From: CAG-873 sp910578365
Lineage (GTDB): Bacteria > Bacteroidota > Bacteroidia > Bacteroidales > Muribaculaceae
Assembly (NCBI GenBank): GCA_951635545.1
Contig: OX620685.1
Coordinates: 62,001-126,000, forward strand
DNA length: 64,000 nucleotides
Reading direction: 5' to 3'
How positions within the stretch are numbered: position 1 is the first letter of the stretch; every line of letters begins with the position of its first letter. Shown one piece after another: positions 18,602 to 27,622 of this stretch. Below the pieces are notes generated by a model. That model was not told where the DNA came from. It did not search any database and saw only the letters and a program-made list of their open reading frames with translations. Both the position numbers and the translations under genes were made by a program.

Positions 18602-19903
18602 TGTCCCATTAAAATCGGAAAGAGTACTTTGAAATTGTTGAAATTTAGTTTGTTGGAAAAGATTTTGGTGCGAACGGACTTGATTAGTATATTATGGTTC
18701 TTCAATCTGACGAACCATGTACAATGTCAAATACGTTTTCTCCCAACTAGTGGCCTTTATGAACCGAAGCAAGTTCAACCGAATCGTTGAAAAGTATAAT
18801 GGCAACCGATATGTGAAACATTTCACATGCTGGAACCAACTTTTGGCAATGATGTATGGTCAGTTATGCAACCGGTCAAGTCTGAGGGATCTCATCACCA
18901 TTCTTGATGCACATAGTTCCAAGTGGTACCATCTGGGATTGGGTCGTAGTGTATCCAAGACCAATCTTGCGTATGCAAATCAGAATCGGGATTATCGAAT
19001 CTTCGAGGAGTTTGCATATTATATGGTATCAGAAGCCCGGGATAAACGAAAAACGAAAATCTTTGAACTACAGGGAAACGTTTATGCGTTCGACTCAACT
19101 ACGATAGATTTATGTTTGGCTGTATTCTGGTGGGCTAAGTTCCGCAAGAAGAAGGGAGGGGTAAAAATCCATACTCTGTATGATGTGGAAACTCAGATTC
19201 CGACATTCTTCCATATAACGACTGCTTCAGTGCATGACTCAAAGGCAATGGACGTAATCCCGTATGAGCAAGGTTCGTATTACATCTTCGATAGAGCATA
19301 TAATGACTTTAGACGTCTGTTTAAGATACATACGATAGAAGCTTTTTTCGTTGTCAGAGCCAAAAAGAATCTCCAATACAAAATGGTAAAATGGAAGCGA
19401 AGACTTCCTCATAATGTGTTGTCGGATGCTACTGTTGAACTGACTGGATTTTACCCTAAGAAACATTATCCCGAACATCTCCGTCTAGTCAGATATTGGG
19501 ATGACGAACAGAACCGGGAGTTTATGTTTCTTACCAATGACCTCAAATTGTCGGCACTACAGGTCGCAAATCTTTATAAGAACAGATGGCAAGTTGAACT
19601 GTTTTTCAAATGGCTCAAACAACATCTAAAGATAAAGAAGTTTTGGGGCACATCTGAAAATGCGGTGCGTATCCAAATCTATTGTGCAATCTGTGCTTAC
19701 TGCCTTGTCGCGATAGTACAGCATGATATGAAGCTTGAACGATCAACATACGAAGTCCTCCAAATCATAGGAGCCTCATTGACCGACACCTCTCATTTGG
19801 TCGATCTCTTCGACAAAACTAAATCTCAAAATTTCAATGTTCTCTACGACCCAAGTGGACCAAATTTATTTAATTTTTAACTAGCTCCCATTTTTATGGG
19901 ACA
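18602..19903 (+). mobile_element. IS4-family element (DUF4372 type)
   Basis: TGTCCCAT (18602-18609) and ATGGGACA (19896-19903) begin short inverted ends, extending as GTCCCATTAAAAT and ATTTTTATGGGAC. One complete transposase lies between. No target duplication could be identified. Its right end abuts the last cassette gene of the array. Confidence 0.75.
18717..19880 (+). CDS. IS4-family transposase with DUF4372 N terminus
   Basis: 387 residues, usual length. Motifs: N-terminal KYNGNRYVKHFTCWNQLLAM, YAFDSTTIDLC (first Asp), YIFDRAYNDFRR (second Asp) and LYKNRWQVELFFKWLKQHLK (the YREK signature). Appears intact. Confidence 0.93.
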   Translation: MYNVKYVFSQLVAFMNRSKFNRIVEKYNGNRYVKHFTCWNQLLAMMYGQLCNRSSLRDLITILDAHSSKWYHLGLGRSVSKTNLAYANQNRDYRIFEEFAYYMVSEARDKRKTKIFELQGNVYAFDSTTIDLCLAVFWWAKFRKKKGGVKIHTLYDVETQIPTFFHITTASVHDSKAMDVIPYEQGSYYIFDRAYNDFRRLFKIHTIEAFFVVRAKKNLQYKMVKWKRRLPHNVLSDATVELTGFYPKKHYPEHLRLVRYWDDEQNREFMFLTNDLKLSALQVANLYKNRWQVELFFKWLKQHLKIKKFWGTSENAVRIQIYCAICAYCLVAIVQHDMKLERSTYEVLQIIGASLTDTSHLVDLFDKTKSQNFNVLYDPSGPNLFNF

Positions 19904-19916
19904 CTAGTGGGTATAT

Positions 19917-20282
19917 TTATATTTTTCCTTTGCTATAAAAAGCCTCTAAAACAAAGAGAAACAACGAAAGGAAAATATATAATATAAGTATCAATAGATT
20001 ATTTTTATTAGGCTTTTCATTAAACTTATCTATGACTGTTTTATACCTTTTGTGCCAATAGAAACGAACACATAAAAGAATGAATATAAGCCCCAAAGAC
20101 ACATTATACATCGTTTCGGTTGGATATGGCGCAATTTTATATTGTTCCAATACTCCCCATATTGTGTGAATATTGCAATTCAGAAATATGGTAAGAAATA
20201 ATAAAGCCGCATAAACAGCTATTTCGGAAATAGAACTGTATTTCCATAGCCTATAAAATTTGAAAAATAAATAATCTATCAT
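19917..20282 (-). CDS. Cassette gene: small membrane protein
   Basis: 121 residues with three or four hydrophobic segments (about 20-35, 60-75, 95-113). It is the last visible cassette of the array and ends only about 14 bp from the IS4-like element, so its 3' repeat is missing and the array may once have continued. Membrane proteins in immunity arrays usually protect against pore-forming or membrane-targeting toxins, but this is inference. No family recognised. Confidence 0.7.
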   Translation of the reverse strand: MIDYLFFKFYRLWKYSSISEIAVYAALLFLTIFLNCNIHTIWGVLEQYKIAPYPTETMYNVSLGLIFILLCVRFYWHKRYKTVIDKFNEKPNKNNLLILILYIFLSLFLFVLEAFYSKGKI

Positions 20283-20286
20283 ACCT

Positions 20287-20344
20287 AATTACCATTAATG
20301 GCTGGCGGATAATTGACCGTTAGGGAGATTCATCCGCTTGTTAT
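20287..20344 (-). repeat. Cassette repeat 1 (GCGGAT type)
   Basis: Gene-strand ends TAACAAGCGGATGAATC and ATTATCCGCCAGCCATTA form a GCGGAT / ATCCGC stem around CTAACGGTCA. It is the same type as 30812-30858. Confidence 0.8.
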
Positions 20345-20348
20345 TCAC

Positions 20349-20783
20349 CTAATTTATTGTTCCAAATTTTATTTCATCCTCAAATGAAATATAAATGATT
20401 TTTTTGAAATCCATAAACAGCAAATAATGGTGTTCGGGAATTTCATTTACCATAAAAGGGATAATCGTTAGCAAATCGTTCAAATGAAACTCGTAACAAT
20501 TATTCGTTAAATTATCCCCTATATAAATGACAACTTCATCCTTACTGCATATTCTTTCGTCTATCAATTCTTTAATAAACCTGATTACGTCACAAGAAAT
20601 ACTCTTTTGATTTGAATCTACGAATTTGGTGTTATTTAACTTACTAAAGTCAATGCGTTCTCCTAAAAAAGGGAAGTATCTGTTTATATTCTCCACATAG
20701 CAGGTTTGATCTGAAATTATAGTATATTTTATTTTCAGATTATCTGCATATTTAATCAAGGAATCATCGTAATAACTATTCAT
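20349..20783 (-). CDS. Cassette gene: hypothetical, immunity-like
   Basis: 144 residues, cytoplasmic, acidic, no signal peptide. The second half (YEFHLNDLLTIIPFMVNEIP…YLLFMDFKKIIYISFEDEI) has the short alternating-strand look of small immunity proteins. Not recognised. It lies between two cassette repeats in the array direction. Confidence 0.7.
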   Translation of the reverse strand: MNSYYDDSLIKYADNLKIKYTIISDQTCYVENINRYFPFLGERIDFSKLNNTKFVDSNQKSISCDVIRFIKELIDERICSKDEVVIYIGDNLTNNCYEFHLNDLLTIIPFMVNEIPEHHYLLFMDFKKIIYISFEDEIKFGTIN

Positions 20784-20835
20784 ATATTAAGACTGTATAT
20801 TCTTTGATTTTCACTTCTTTTATTTTTCAGGTGAA

Positions 20836-20883
20836 TAATGTCTGGCAGCGTTCCGCCTTTTTCAGTCGGTTTGCTGTTTGTTA
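20836..20883 (-). repeat. Cassette repeat 2 (divergent)
   Basis: Gene strand: TAACAAACAGCAAACCG, a short GAAAAAGGCGG centre, then CGCTGCCAGACATTA. It shares the TAACAA and CATTA ends with the other repeats but has its own stem. Confidence 0.65.
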
Positions 20884-21207
20884 GCAACTAAGTGTTCTCA
20901 TTGTTTATCCATTCTTTTATGTCATCTAACACATCGTGTAACCAAGCCCAAATATTTGGATATTTTTTTATGATTTCAAATCCATCATTTGTCCATCCAT
21001 GAATCAAGAACACTTCAGTAGCGATATTCTCTTGAACTCTAAAACAAACCAAGTCATCATTATCTTGACGCCTTCCAAAAACGAGCAAATTATCTTTAAT
21101 GGGAGATGACCATATTTCATTTACCCAAAATATTTTATCTTCTGAAAGGAAATACCAAGGTTGTAGTTGTGTGAAGTAATCAAACCCTACAATCTTTTTT
21201 TCAATTA

Positions 21208-22358
21208 ACGCGAGTTCGGGATAAGGGACACCATAAAAAAGTTGAATCGGCAGCTTAAAAAAGTTGCCGATTCTTTTGGTAATATCACTGATATTTAGTA
21301 ATTTAGAGGTGTCAAACAATAAATACTGTATCATGATTACCGAAAGTAAAGTTACTGAAATTTTTTGTATTGCAGATGATTTCTGCAAAGAATTTGAGGG
21401 TGAGATGGCAAAAAATGCACTTCCGTCCACAACTGACACTCCAAAACGGAAAAGAAAGCGCATGATGTCGGATGCCGAGGTCATCACGATTCTGATCTGT
21501 TTCCACTTCAATTCGTACCGAAACTTCAAGCACTATTATCTGGGATGTGTGCGCATTCACTGGAAGCATCTGTTTCCGCAGACATTCTCCTACAACCGCT
21601 TCGTGGAGGTCATGCCCCGATGTTTTGTGGCTATGACCATGTTCCTGCGACTTGCATGTTTCGGAGAGTGCACGGGAATAAGTTTTGTGGACAGCACCTG
21701 CATTCCGGTCATTCACAACAAGCGCCAGTTCAACATGAAAGTCTTCAAGGATATCGCGGCCAAGGGGAAGAGTACGATGGGTTGGTATGTAGGCTTCAAG
21801 CTGCATCTTCTATGTAACGAAAAAGGAGAACTGATCAACTTTGTGCTGACACGCGCCAATGTGGATGACCGCAACGAGGATGTGATTGACACGCTGACAG
21901 ACAAGGTGTTCGGCAAACTTTATGCCGACAAGGGATATATATCGCAGTCTCTTTTCGGACATCTCTGGGATGACGGAATACATATTGTGACAGGTCTGCG
22001 CTCGAATATGAAACAGCGTCTCATGCCGTTCTATGACAAGATGATGCTGCGTAAAAGGAGCATCATAGAGTCCATAAACGACATGCTGAAGAATGTGGCA
22101 CAGCTCGTCCACTCCCGCCATCGTAGTATACACAACTTCCTCATGAACCTGCTTGCTGCAATGGGTGCATATTGTTTCTTTGCCACAAAGCCTGGAGTGA
22201 ACTTCGACTTTGAGGTACCCGAGTCAAACGGGCAGCTTGTCCTCTGGGATTAACAACACCAAACTGTACAAATAAATCAGGCGACCTTGAAAGGCCGCCC
22301 AATACTCTATGTCTTTTGCTTGGTTGAAAATCATAAAGTTCTTATCCCGAACTCGCGT
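21208..22358 (+). mobile_element. IS982-family element, complete copy
   Basis: 1151 bp with terminal repeats ACGCGAGTTCGGGATAAG (21208-21225) and CTTATCCCGAACTCGCGT (22341-22358), which are perfect inverted copies. It is flanked by the 5-bp duplication AATTA (21203-21207, 22359-22363). The same IS has its tail at 1-150. Confidence 0.95.
21333..22253 (+). CDS. IS982 transposase
   Basis: 306 residues from the ATG at 21333, beginning MITESKVTEIFCIADDFCKE, the usual IS982 start. DDE motifs: ISFVDSTCIPV (first Asp), LYADKGYIS (second Asp) and RSIIESINDMLK (Glu). The longer upstream frame runs into the terminal repeat and was rejected. Intact. Confidence 0.93.
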   Translation: MITESKVTEIFCIADDFCKEFEGEMAKNALPSTTDTPKRKRKRMMSDAEVITILICFHFNSYRNFKHYYLGCVRIHWKHLFPQTFSYNRFVEVMPRCFVAMTMFLRLACFGECTGISFVDSTCIPVIHNKRQFNMKVFKDIAAKGKSTMGWYVGFKLHLLCNEKGELINFVLTRANVDDRNEDVIDTLTDKVFGKLYADKGYISQSLFGHLWDDGIHIVTGLRSNMKQRLMPFYDKMMLRKRSIIESINDMLKNVAQLVHSRHRSIHNFLMNLLAAMGAYCFFATKPGVNFDFEVPESNGQLVLWD

Positions 22359-22414
22359 AATTAGCCAAATATAGCCTTTCGGATATATTATTTCTTTTTT
22401 ATTCATCATACATT

Positions 22415-22938
22415 TTAGTTGCTAATGTAGTCAAATAGTTTGAGTTCCTGTAAGTAGCGGTTCAGATTTCGGGAATGGATGGGCTTTGCCTTGCGTATAT
22501 CTATACCTGTAAACTCATGTGTACCCGTTTCGGATAAATACGTTCTTGCCTGTAAGAAAATCCGTTGCCATCTTCTTGTTATCGGGGGATAGTTCCGTTG
22601 CATGTTTGGGACTGACCTATATAGTGGGGTTGTTGCAGTCGGTAGCTCTCCAACTGCATGGCAAGTTCATACAGGTTTCGGCTCACCTCAATGAACTTCA
22701 AACCCCACTTGTCGCAAAGGGCTCTTTGCAATTTGTCTGTTTGGTTGTCGTTGTACTAATCCAATGTGGTACGCTGTGGCGGATAGTCTTGGTAAGTGAT
22801 GTACAAGGTACATACCATGCGTTCCACCTGCGACAAATCCACATCGCTCAACACGTCAATCGTAATCAAATCGTCCGAGTAAATGATAAGGCGAACGTAA
22901 TTGTGAAAGTAGGAGTAAATGCCATCTATGACTAGCAT
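22415..22938 (-). pseudogene. Degenerate gene in cassette array
   Basis: On the minus strand the frame MLVIDGIYSYFHNYVRLIIY… continues in frame past a TAG at about 22756 as YNDNQTDKLQRALCDKWGLK…LQQPHYIG. It then shifts frame near 22605 into RRWQRIFLQARTYLSETGTH…LNRYLQELKLFDYISN. The last part looks like a winged-helix or mobile-element accessory protein. One stop and one frameshift make it non-functional. 22939-23074 holds no gene. Confidence 0.5.
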
Positions 22939-23074
22939 TTACTTCCTGCCCGATTCTGCAAGTTCTTCATGCTGTTAATGTTTAATTATCAAGCACGAAA
23001 ATACCTGTTGATAACTTTTGCAAGCTGTTCTAAGTCCTATACTTCAAAAACAATATTCAAAAGAATATGATTGA

Positions 23075-23326
23075 TTAGAGGACTATTCCTGTTTTTTCTT
23101 TAATCATTGCTTTAATTTTCATTTCATCCATTTCAAACTCAGAACCTGCATCCATCATCATCATAGAATAAACCACTTCATAAAGTCTATCCGATAATTT
23201 ATTGGCATATTTCAAATAAAATTCATGAGCAAAAATTGCAGCCTTTTCAGGATTATATCCTTGAGAAAATTGCAATTTAAGTTGCTCTATAAACATAAGT
23301 TCTATATTTCTGTATTCTAATGACAT
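23075..23326 (-). CDS. Cassette gene: 83-residue hypothetical
   Basis: Small helical, acidic protein (EYRNIELMFIEQLKLQF…KIKAMIKEKTGIVL) with no signal peptide. Likely a cytoplasmic immunity-type protein by context only. A cassette repeat precedes it at 23390-23435. Confidence 0.65.
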   Translation of the reverse strand: MSLEYRNIELMFIEQLKLQFSQGYNPEKAAIFAHEFYLKYANKLSDRLYEVVYSMMMMDAGSEFEMDEMKIKAMIKEKTGIVL

Positions 23327-23389
23327 TTTTTTACTGCTTTGCCGGAAGGTGTAGCTTTTCCACTATCTATATCCGTTTGAGTTGGTGGA

Positions 23390-23435
23390 TAATGGCTAAG
23401 CGGGGAACGCTGTTAGGCGTTATCACGCTTTGTTA
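23390..23435 (-). repeat. Cassette repeat 3
   Basis: Gene strand: TAACAAAGCGTGATAACG, CCTAACAG, then CGTTCCCCGCTTAGCCATTA. The last codons and stop of the gene at 23423 lie inside it. Confidence 0.85.
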
Positions 23436-24124
23436 GCTACCTCTTTTGTATTTTCCAATTCTTCAATGGTTCTCAAACACATTCCTTTAATGCTTTTGTT
23501 TGAGGATTTCTGATAGACTAAACGTAAACTGTTTAGAATATCCATTCGTTGATTATTTGTCATAGTACCACCAAAGAAATGATTGTCGCCGTTAGCAACT
23601 CCGGTGCAATGCCGTCTTATTCCCAGTGTAATGTGACTTATAGTAAGCAAATCTCTTTTCTTCAACATTACATTACAGAATATGCCCCATACATCATTAT
23701 CCCCCATATATCCTATTATAGAACCTGACATTTGGCGGACTATCGCACTTGAATGATGTGCATATTGTTTTGCAATCTCATAAGCTCGTTGCTTAAACTC
23801 CACACAAGAGGATTCTTTTGCAAAATCTTTGGCATAACAGCGGTGATCTATGTATCTTTCACATACCATAAGCAATATTAGTAAATACTCCCAAAGTAAT
23901 TTTTCTTCTGCTTCTTGATGTAAAACCCGAATTAACTTTTCTCGGTTATCCGAAGATAAAAACCAAGTTTGCACACTTAATGTGTCACACGTCTTTCCGA
24001 ACAACTCGCTACGGGATGCCATAGATATAAATTTCACATAATTTTTTCGTTGCACTACATTTTCAGATTGTAGTTCTTCCAGTGCGACATCCAATGTTTC
24101 TTTGGTGTACTTATACTTTCTCAT
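23423..24124 (-). CDS. Cassette gene: HEAT-like helical protein
   Basis: 233 residues, all helical, with repeat-like helix pairs (ALEELQSENVVQRKNYVKFI, KQYAHHSSAIVRQMSGSIIG, RMDILNSLRLVYQ) that suggest a HEAT/ARM fold. No signal peptide. The C-terminal ANKA and TGA are encoded by the cassette repeat, showing that the repeat and the gene end were joined by recombination. Specific function unknown; an immunity role is inferred from context. Confidence 0.72.
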   Translation of the reverse strand: MRKYKYTKETLDVALEELQSENVVQRKNYVKFISMASRSELFGKTCDTLSVQTWFLSSDNREKLIRVLHQEAEEKLLWEYLLILLMVCERYIDHRCYAKDFAKESSCVEFKQRAYEIAKQYAHHSSAIVRQMSGSIIGYMGDNDVWGIFCNVMLKKRDLLTISHITLGIRRHCTGVANGDNHFFGGTMTNNQRMDILNSLRLVYQKSSNKSIKGMCLRTIEELENTKEVANKA

Positions 24125-24147
24125 TTTAATTCAATTTGCATGGTAGC

Positions 24148-24193
24148 TAATGGTTTGCAGCTTGCCGCCGTTAGGTGGCACAGGTGCTTGTTA
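24148..24193 (-). repeat. Cassette repeat 4 (CACCTG type)
   Basis: Gene strand: TAACAAGCACCTGTGCC, ACCTAACGGCGGC, then AAGCTGCAAACCATTA. Same type as 29354-29399 and 32444-32489. Confidence 0.88.
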
Positions 24194-24710
24194 TCTGCAT
24201 TGTTACATAAAAACTCCGAATAATTCATTGAGCCGTTCCTCATTTATCGGATTGCTACCATTCCATCCTAATAGCGGCAAAATTATATCAGAACGAAAAT
24301 TTTTAGCAGCTTTACCGTTTATCTCACATCTTTCAGCGAATGGAGTAAAACCATCATACAGTGGCTTCACATATGAATTTGGCATGATACCCAATTCAGC
24401 CAATACAGTTAGTTGTCCACGAAAGCGAAATTTCTCATAGTCAGGAATAATTTTTGCCTTTCTTATTCGCTGTTCCAATTTTCCGGGAGTTTCATCTGCT
24501 GGAGCATTACGTATATGTTCGATGACACTACGGAAGATTTGAATATCCTTGTCGGTAGGAATACAAGGTGGGAGTTTGGAAAACTCTTCTAAATCTATCA
24601 CATATTTTCCCCACAGTTCGTTCCACGCATAACCATAGTACCAAGCGAAAATCTCTTCACTGTCTAGTCCGGAAAAGTGTTGACCGTCAGATTCAACATT
24701 TTTTAGTAAA

Positions 24711-25211
24711 ATGTGTGAAGAAAACAAAAAATTCTGGGACGAATCTCAGATTTCGGCAATCAATGCCTGGCACAGCAGCGGAAAAAGTTTCAGTCAGATT
24801 GACGAGGAATACAATTTTGCGGTCGGGACATTGTTTACAATAGTAAATGCAATCCCGGACTATCGCGGCACACGGTCAAGCATCAGCAAATGGCTGCGCC
24901 GCATGACGGGAGCATTAATTCCCGGCTCCGGATGCCGGACAACAAAGGCCATATCGTCCCTGGCAACTCCGGCACAAACGACAAAAAAGAAAGGAATGAC
25001 AAAGAAAACCTCTCCCACTACCAGGCTCACGGATACCGAGCAGACCATACTGGATCTAACACGCAAGTTAAACGCCGCCACCAGAAAGATAGAGAAACTG
25101 GAGGCTGACAGGAAAAAGGCAGAGCTGCGTGAAGAGTTCCAGAGTGGTGTCATCGCCGAATACAAGAAGCTTGTAAAGCCTGCGCAGTCAAAAAAATCAA
25201 CTACCAAGTAG
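24711..25211 (+). CDS. IS3-family OrfA, copy 2
   Basis: 166 residues, identical to the protein at 7241-7741, including the A7 slippery site (25190-25196). The coding part is intact although the right end of the element is split. Confidence 0.9.
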   Translation: MCEENKKFWDESQISAINAWHSSGKSFSQIDEEYNFAVGTLFTIVNAIPDYRGTRSSISKWLRRMTGALIPGSGCRTTKAISSLATPAQTTKKKGMTKKTSPTTRLTDTEQTILDLTRKLNAATRKIEKLEADRKKAELREEFQSGVIAEYKKLVKPAQSKKSTTK

Positions 25212-25213
25212 CC

Positions 25214-26095
25214 ATGCGCTTGCGCATGTCCCGTGACCTGAGTGTCAGCGAGGCATGCGGGTTGCTTGGGGTGACTAAACAAGCGTGGTATGCCTTTTTC
25301 AAAAGGTCGTTCAAGGATGCCATTGACGAAGACCGCATCCTGGAATGCGTTCGCTCGATACGAGAGGATCTTCCGGCACTCGGAGTCAGAAAGATGAAGG
25401 ACAGGTTACGTAAGGAGTTCTGTCTCGACATAGGCCGTGACCGCCTGTTCGATATCATGAACAGGCATAATCTTCTGATACGTCCCCGAGTCCGCAGGAC
25501 AAGGACAACCTTCTCCGATCACGGAATGAAGGTCTATCCGGATCTACGGAAAGACTTCGCGCCTGATGACATAAACCAGTTGTGGGTAAGCGACATAACA
25601 TATATATGGCTTCCTGATCAGAATACATTTTACTATCTGTTTCTGATTACGGATGCCTATTCGAAGAAAATAGTGGGATGGGAGATTGCCGATAACATGC
25701 GGCATGAGAACGCCATGACGGCATTGAAGATGGCTTTCAGGCAATGCAGGAGAGGTCAGCATCCCATACACCACTCGGACAAGGGACTTCAGTATTGTGC
25801 CAAACCCTACGTGGAAATGCTTCGTAGACGCCACGCCCGAATCAGCATGACGGAAGGGCACGACCCACGTAACAACGGAATTGCCGAAAGGGTAAACGGC
25901 ATACTTAAAGAGGAGTTTCTGAAGCATATGGACGTAAGGAAGGACAACATACGGCAGGTGCTGGAGGATGTAATCAACACTTACCATACCCGCCGACCGC
26001 ACCTCAGTCTCGGCATGCTGACTCCCGATGAAGTGCATCGCGGAGCGGTACCCGGACGTAAGCTCTGGAAAAAATATTACCTGAAATCTGCATGA
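25214..26095 (+). CDS. IS3-family OrfB, copy 2
   Basis: 293 residues with the same DDE core and identical in sequence to the protein at 7744-8625. This identity means one of the two copies moved recently. Confidence 0.92.
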   Translation: MRLRMSRDLSVSEACGLLGVTKQAWYAFFKRSFKDAIDEDRILECVRSIREDLPALGVRKMKDRLRKEFCLDIGRDRLFDIMNRHNLLIRPRVRRTRTTFSDHGMKVYPDLRKDFAPDDINQLWVSDITYIWLPDQNTFYYLFLITDAYSKKIVGWEIADNMRHENAMTALKMAFRQCRRGQHPIHHSDKGLQYCAKPYVEMLRRRHARISMTEGHDPRNNGIAERVNGILKEEFLKHMDVRKDNIRQVLEDVINTYHTRRPHLSLGMLTPDEVHRGAVPGRKLWKKYYLKSA

Positions 26096-26353
26096 GTCAA
26101 GATTTTTCAGTACTTTTGCATACCCCAACCGACGGGACTGACGGTGATTGCACTGCAAGTCTCAAAAATCCCCGGGGCATCGAGCCCCGGAGGATTTTAC
26201 CCCAACCTCGGGGATCTCAGGCTCATACCTGCATGTCTCCACAGTCTTCGGACTGTTTAACATTCATTCTTAAGTACGAACTATATTAAAATCCAAATAA
26301 AATGAGGCAAAAATTACATCCACCTTAGATTATTTGAGAATAGTCATGCCTCC

Positions 26354-26420
26354 GTCCGCTCTTGGGGGCGGTTTAGGCCGCCCCCGCCGCTGGGGCATCC
26401 CCTCGCCAGAAGGAGAGAGG
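26354..26420. repeat. GC-rich hairpin motif, copy 1
   Basis: About 66 bp, nearly identical to 51096-51162, in an AT-rich setting. It contains the hairpin GGGGGCGG TTTAGG CCGCCCCC followed by GGCATCCCCTCGCCAGAAGG. Here it lies just past the IS110 gene. Confidence 0.85.
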
Positions 26421-26426
26421 AAGTGT

Positions 26427-27404
26427 TCAGACGGTGGTATCAGGTTTCGTAGAGACGAAACCGTCGATATATGAATTATTGGATGTCACAACAGCAAAAG
26501 CCTGTCTGACGAGTTTGTTTGCTACGGCAATCATGGCAACCTTGCCGGATTTTCCATTGCCTCGTAATCGTTGGTAGCATTCCTTGCACGCCTTGTTGTG
26601 CTGACTTGCTGACCATGCCGCCACATAAAGCATTGAACGCAGAGTCTCATCACCGTTACGGTTGATATGTCCCCGGATGTTTATGCTCGTGCCGGACTGT
26701 TCTATTGTTGGACAGATACCGATAAAGCGGGACAACTGCTTGGCATTGTCGAAGTAGGTAAAGCCTCCGGTAGCTATAATCAGTGCTGTGGCAAGCGTAA
26801 CTCCGATACCTTTTATTGAGGTAAGAAGTTTCAGCTGCCTGTCAAACACATCGGTCACGACCGCTTCCATTTCCTGCTGCATGTACTTGATCTGCTTTTC
26901 AAGGAAAGTTACGGTCTGCTTCAGTGAGGTCAGACATTTCTTGTCCTTAACCGGCAGAGGTTCAAGAGATGAGAATAGATTCTTTGTCGCTGTCAGTTGC
27001 TTCTGGAGCTGACGCAGGACTGTTTTCTTCTGCTTCAGAATCATTATCTGTTCTGATGGGAACTTATAGGGTTCAGGCTTGAACCTCTCCCCGAAATCGG
27101 CAATGAGACAAGCGTCTTTGGAATCCGTCTTGGTTACGGACATCATCACGCGGGCATAGTTCTTAATCTTCTTCGGATTGATGAGGCTTGCCCGGATGCC
27201 CGACTTGTCAAGAAGATAAAGAAGGAGGAAACAGTAGTTGCCTGTCGCCTCCATCACGCAGTGGTGGATGGCAGGGTCAAGCTTCGAGATGAACCTGCGG
27301 ATGCCTTTAGCATCATTTGGGAAGGTCTCGGTACGGTAGCTTTTCCCGTGAAGGAAGGCTGCTACAAAAGTCGCTTTGCTGATGTCGATGCCTATGTATG
27401 TCAT
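26427..27404 (-). CDS. IS110-family DEDD recombinase
   Basis: 325 residues. The N-terminal RuvC-like DEDD domain begins YIGIDISKATFVAAF (first Asp) and has HHCVMEATGNY (Glu) and TKTDSKDACLIADF (Asp pair). The C-terminal transposase_20 domain has LLTSIKGIGVTLATALI and RFIGICPTIEQSGTS. IS110 recombinases use a structured bridge RNA from the element end. The long upstream non-coding segment at 27405-27622 is where it would lie in the IS110 group. Confidence 0.95.
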   Translation of the reverse strand: MTYIGIDISKATFVAAFLHGKSYRTETFPNDAKGIRRFISKLDPAIHHCVMEATGNYCFLLLYLLDKSGIRASLINPKKIKNYARVMMSVTKTDSKDACLIADFGERFKPEPYKFPSEQIMILKQKKTVLRQLQKQLTATKNLFSSLEPLPVKDKKCLTSLKQTVTFLEKQIKYMQQEMEAVVTDVFDRQLKLLTSIKGIGVTLATALIIATGGFTYFDNAKQLSRFIGICPTIEQSGTSINIRGHINRNGDETLRSMLYVAAWSASQHNKACKECYQRLRGNGKSGKVAMIAVANKLVRQAFAVVTSNNSYIDGFVSTKPDTTV

Positions 27405-27622
27405 ATTATCAAATCTTTTGTCAGGAACTACATCTTTTGCACTCTCGTCGCAAACACGGGGTCGGTTTCACCGCCCCAACGAACTATCCAGTCTTTAGAT
27501 GTAAAAGCATGGGGACCTATCGTACTTAATGGAGTCAACCAACATGACATCTGCCTTATTCCATGCTTGAATATCCTGAAATTTGAAGTTGAAATTATTC
27601 AAAAACATTTAACCGTACAAAT
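27405..27622 (-). ncRNA. Candidate bridge-RNA region of IS110
   Basis: About 218 bp without an ORF upstream of the IS110 recombinase. In IS110-group elements this end encodes the bridge RNA that pairs with donor and target. Short complementary stretches (GGGTCGG…CCGCCCC near 27460-27480) allow stems. Assignment is by position and family knowledge, not by a proven structure. Confidence 0.45.

Larger units (their letters stand above)
20888..22409 (-). pseudogene. Cassette gene split by IS982
   Basis: The C-terminal part is 20888-21207 and the N-terminal part 22359-22409. Removing IS982 (21208-22358) and one AATTA duplication restores one frame, MMNKKEIIYPKGYIWLI-EKKIVGFDYF…, of 121 residues ending in IKEWINNENT. 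The product is small, acidic and aromatic-rich (WYFLSEDKIFWVNEIW, YPNIWAWLHDVLDDI), resembling immunity-type proteins, possibly of the SMI1/KNR4 kind, but I cannot assign a family. The gene is inactivated. Confidence 0.85.
26280..27622 (-). mobile_element. IS110-family element inserted in IS4
   Basis: It interrupts the IS4 terminal repeat; GTACGA stands on both sides (26274-26279 and 27623-27628), possibly the recombination core and its context. There are no terminal inverted repeats, as expected for IS110. The non-coding segments are 26280-26426 and 27405-27622. Confidence 0.85.
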
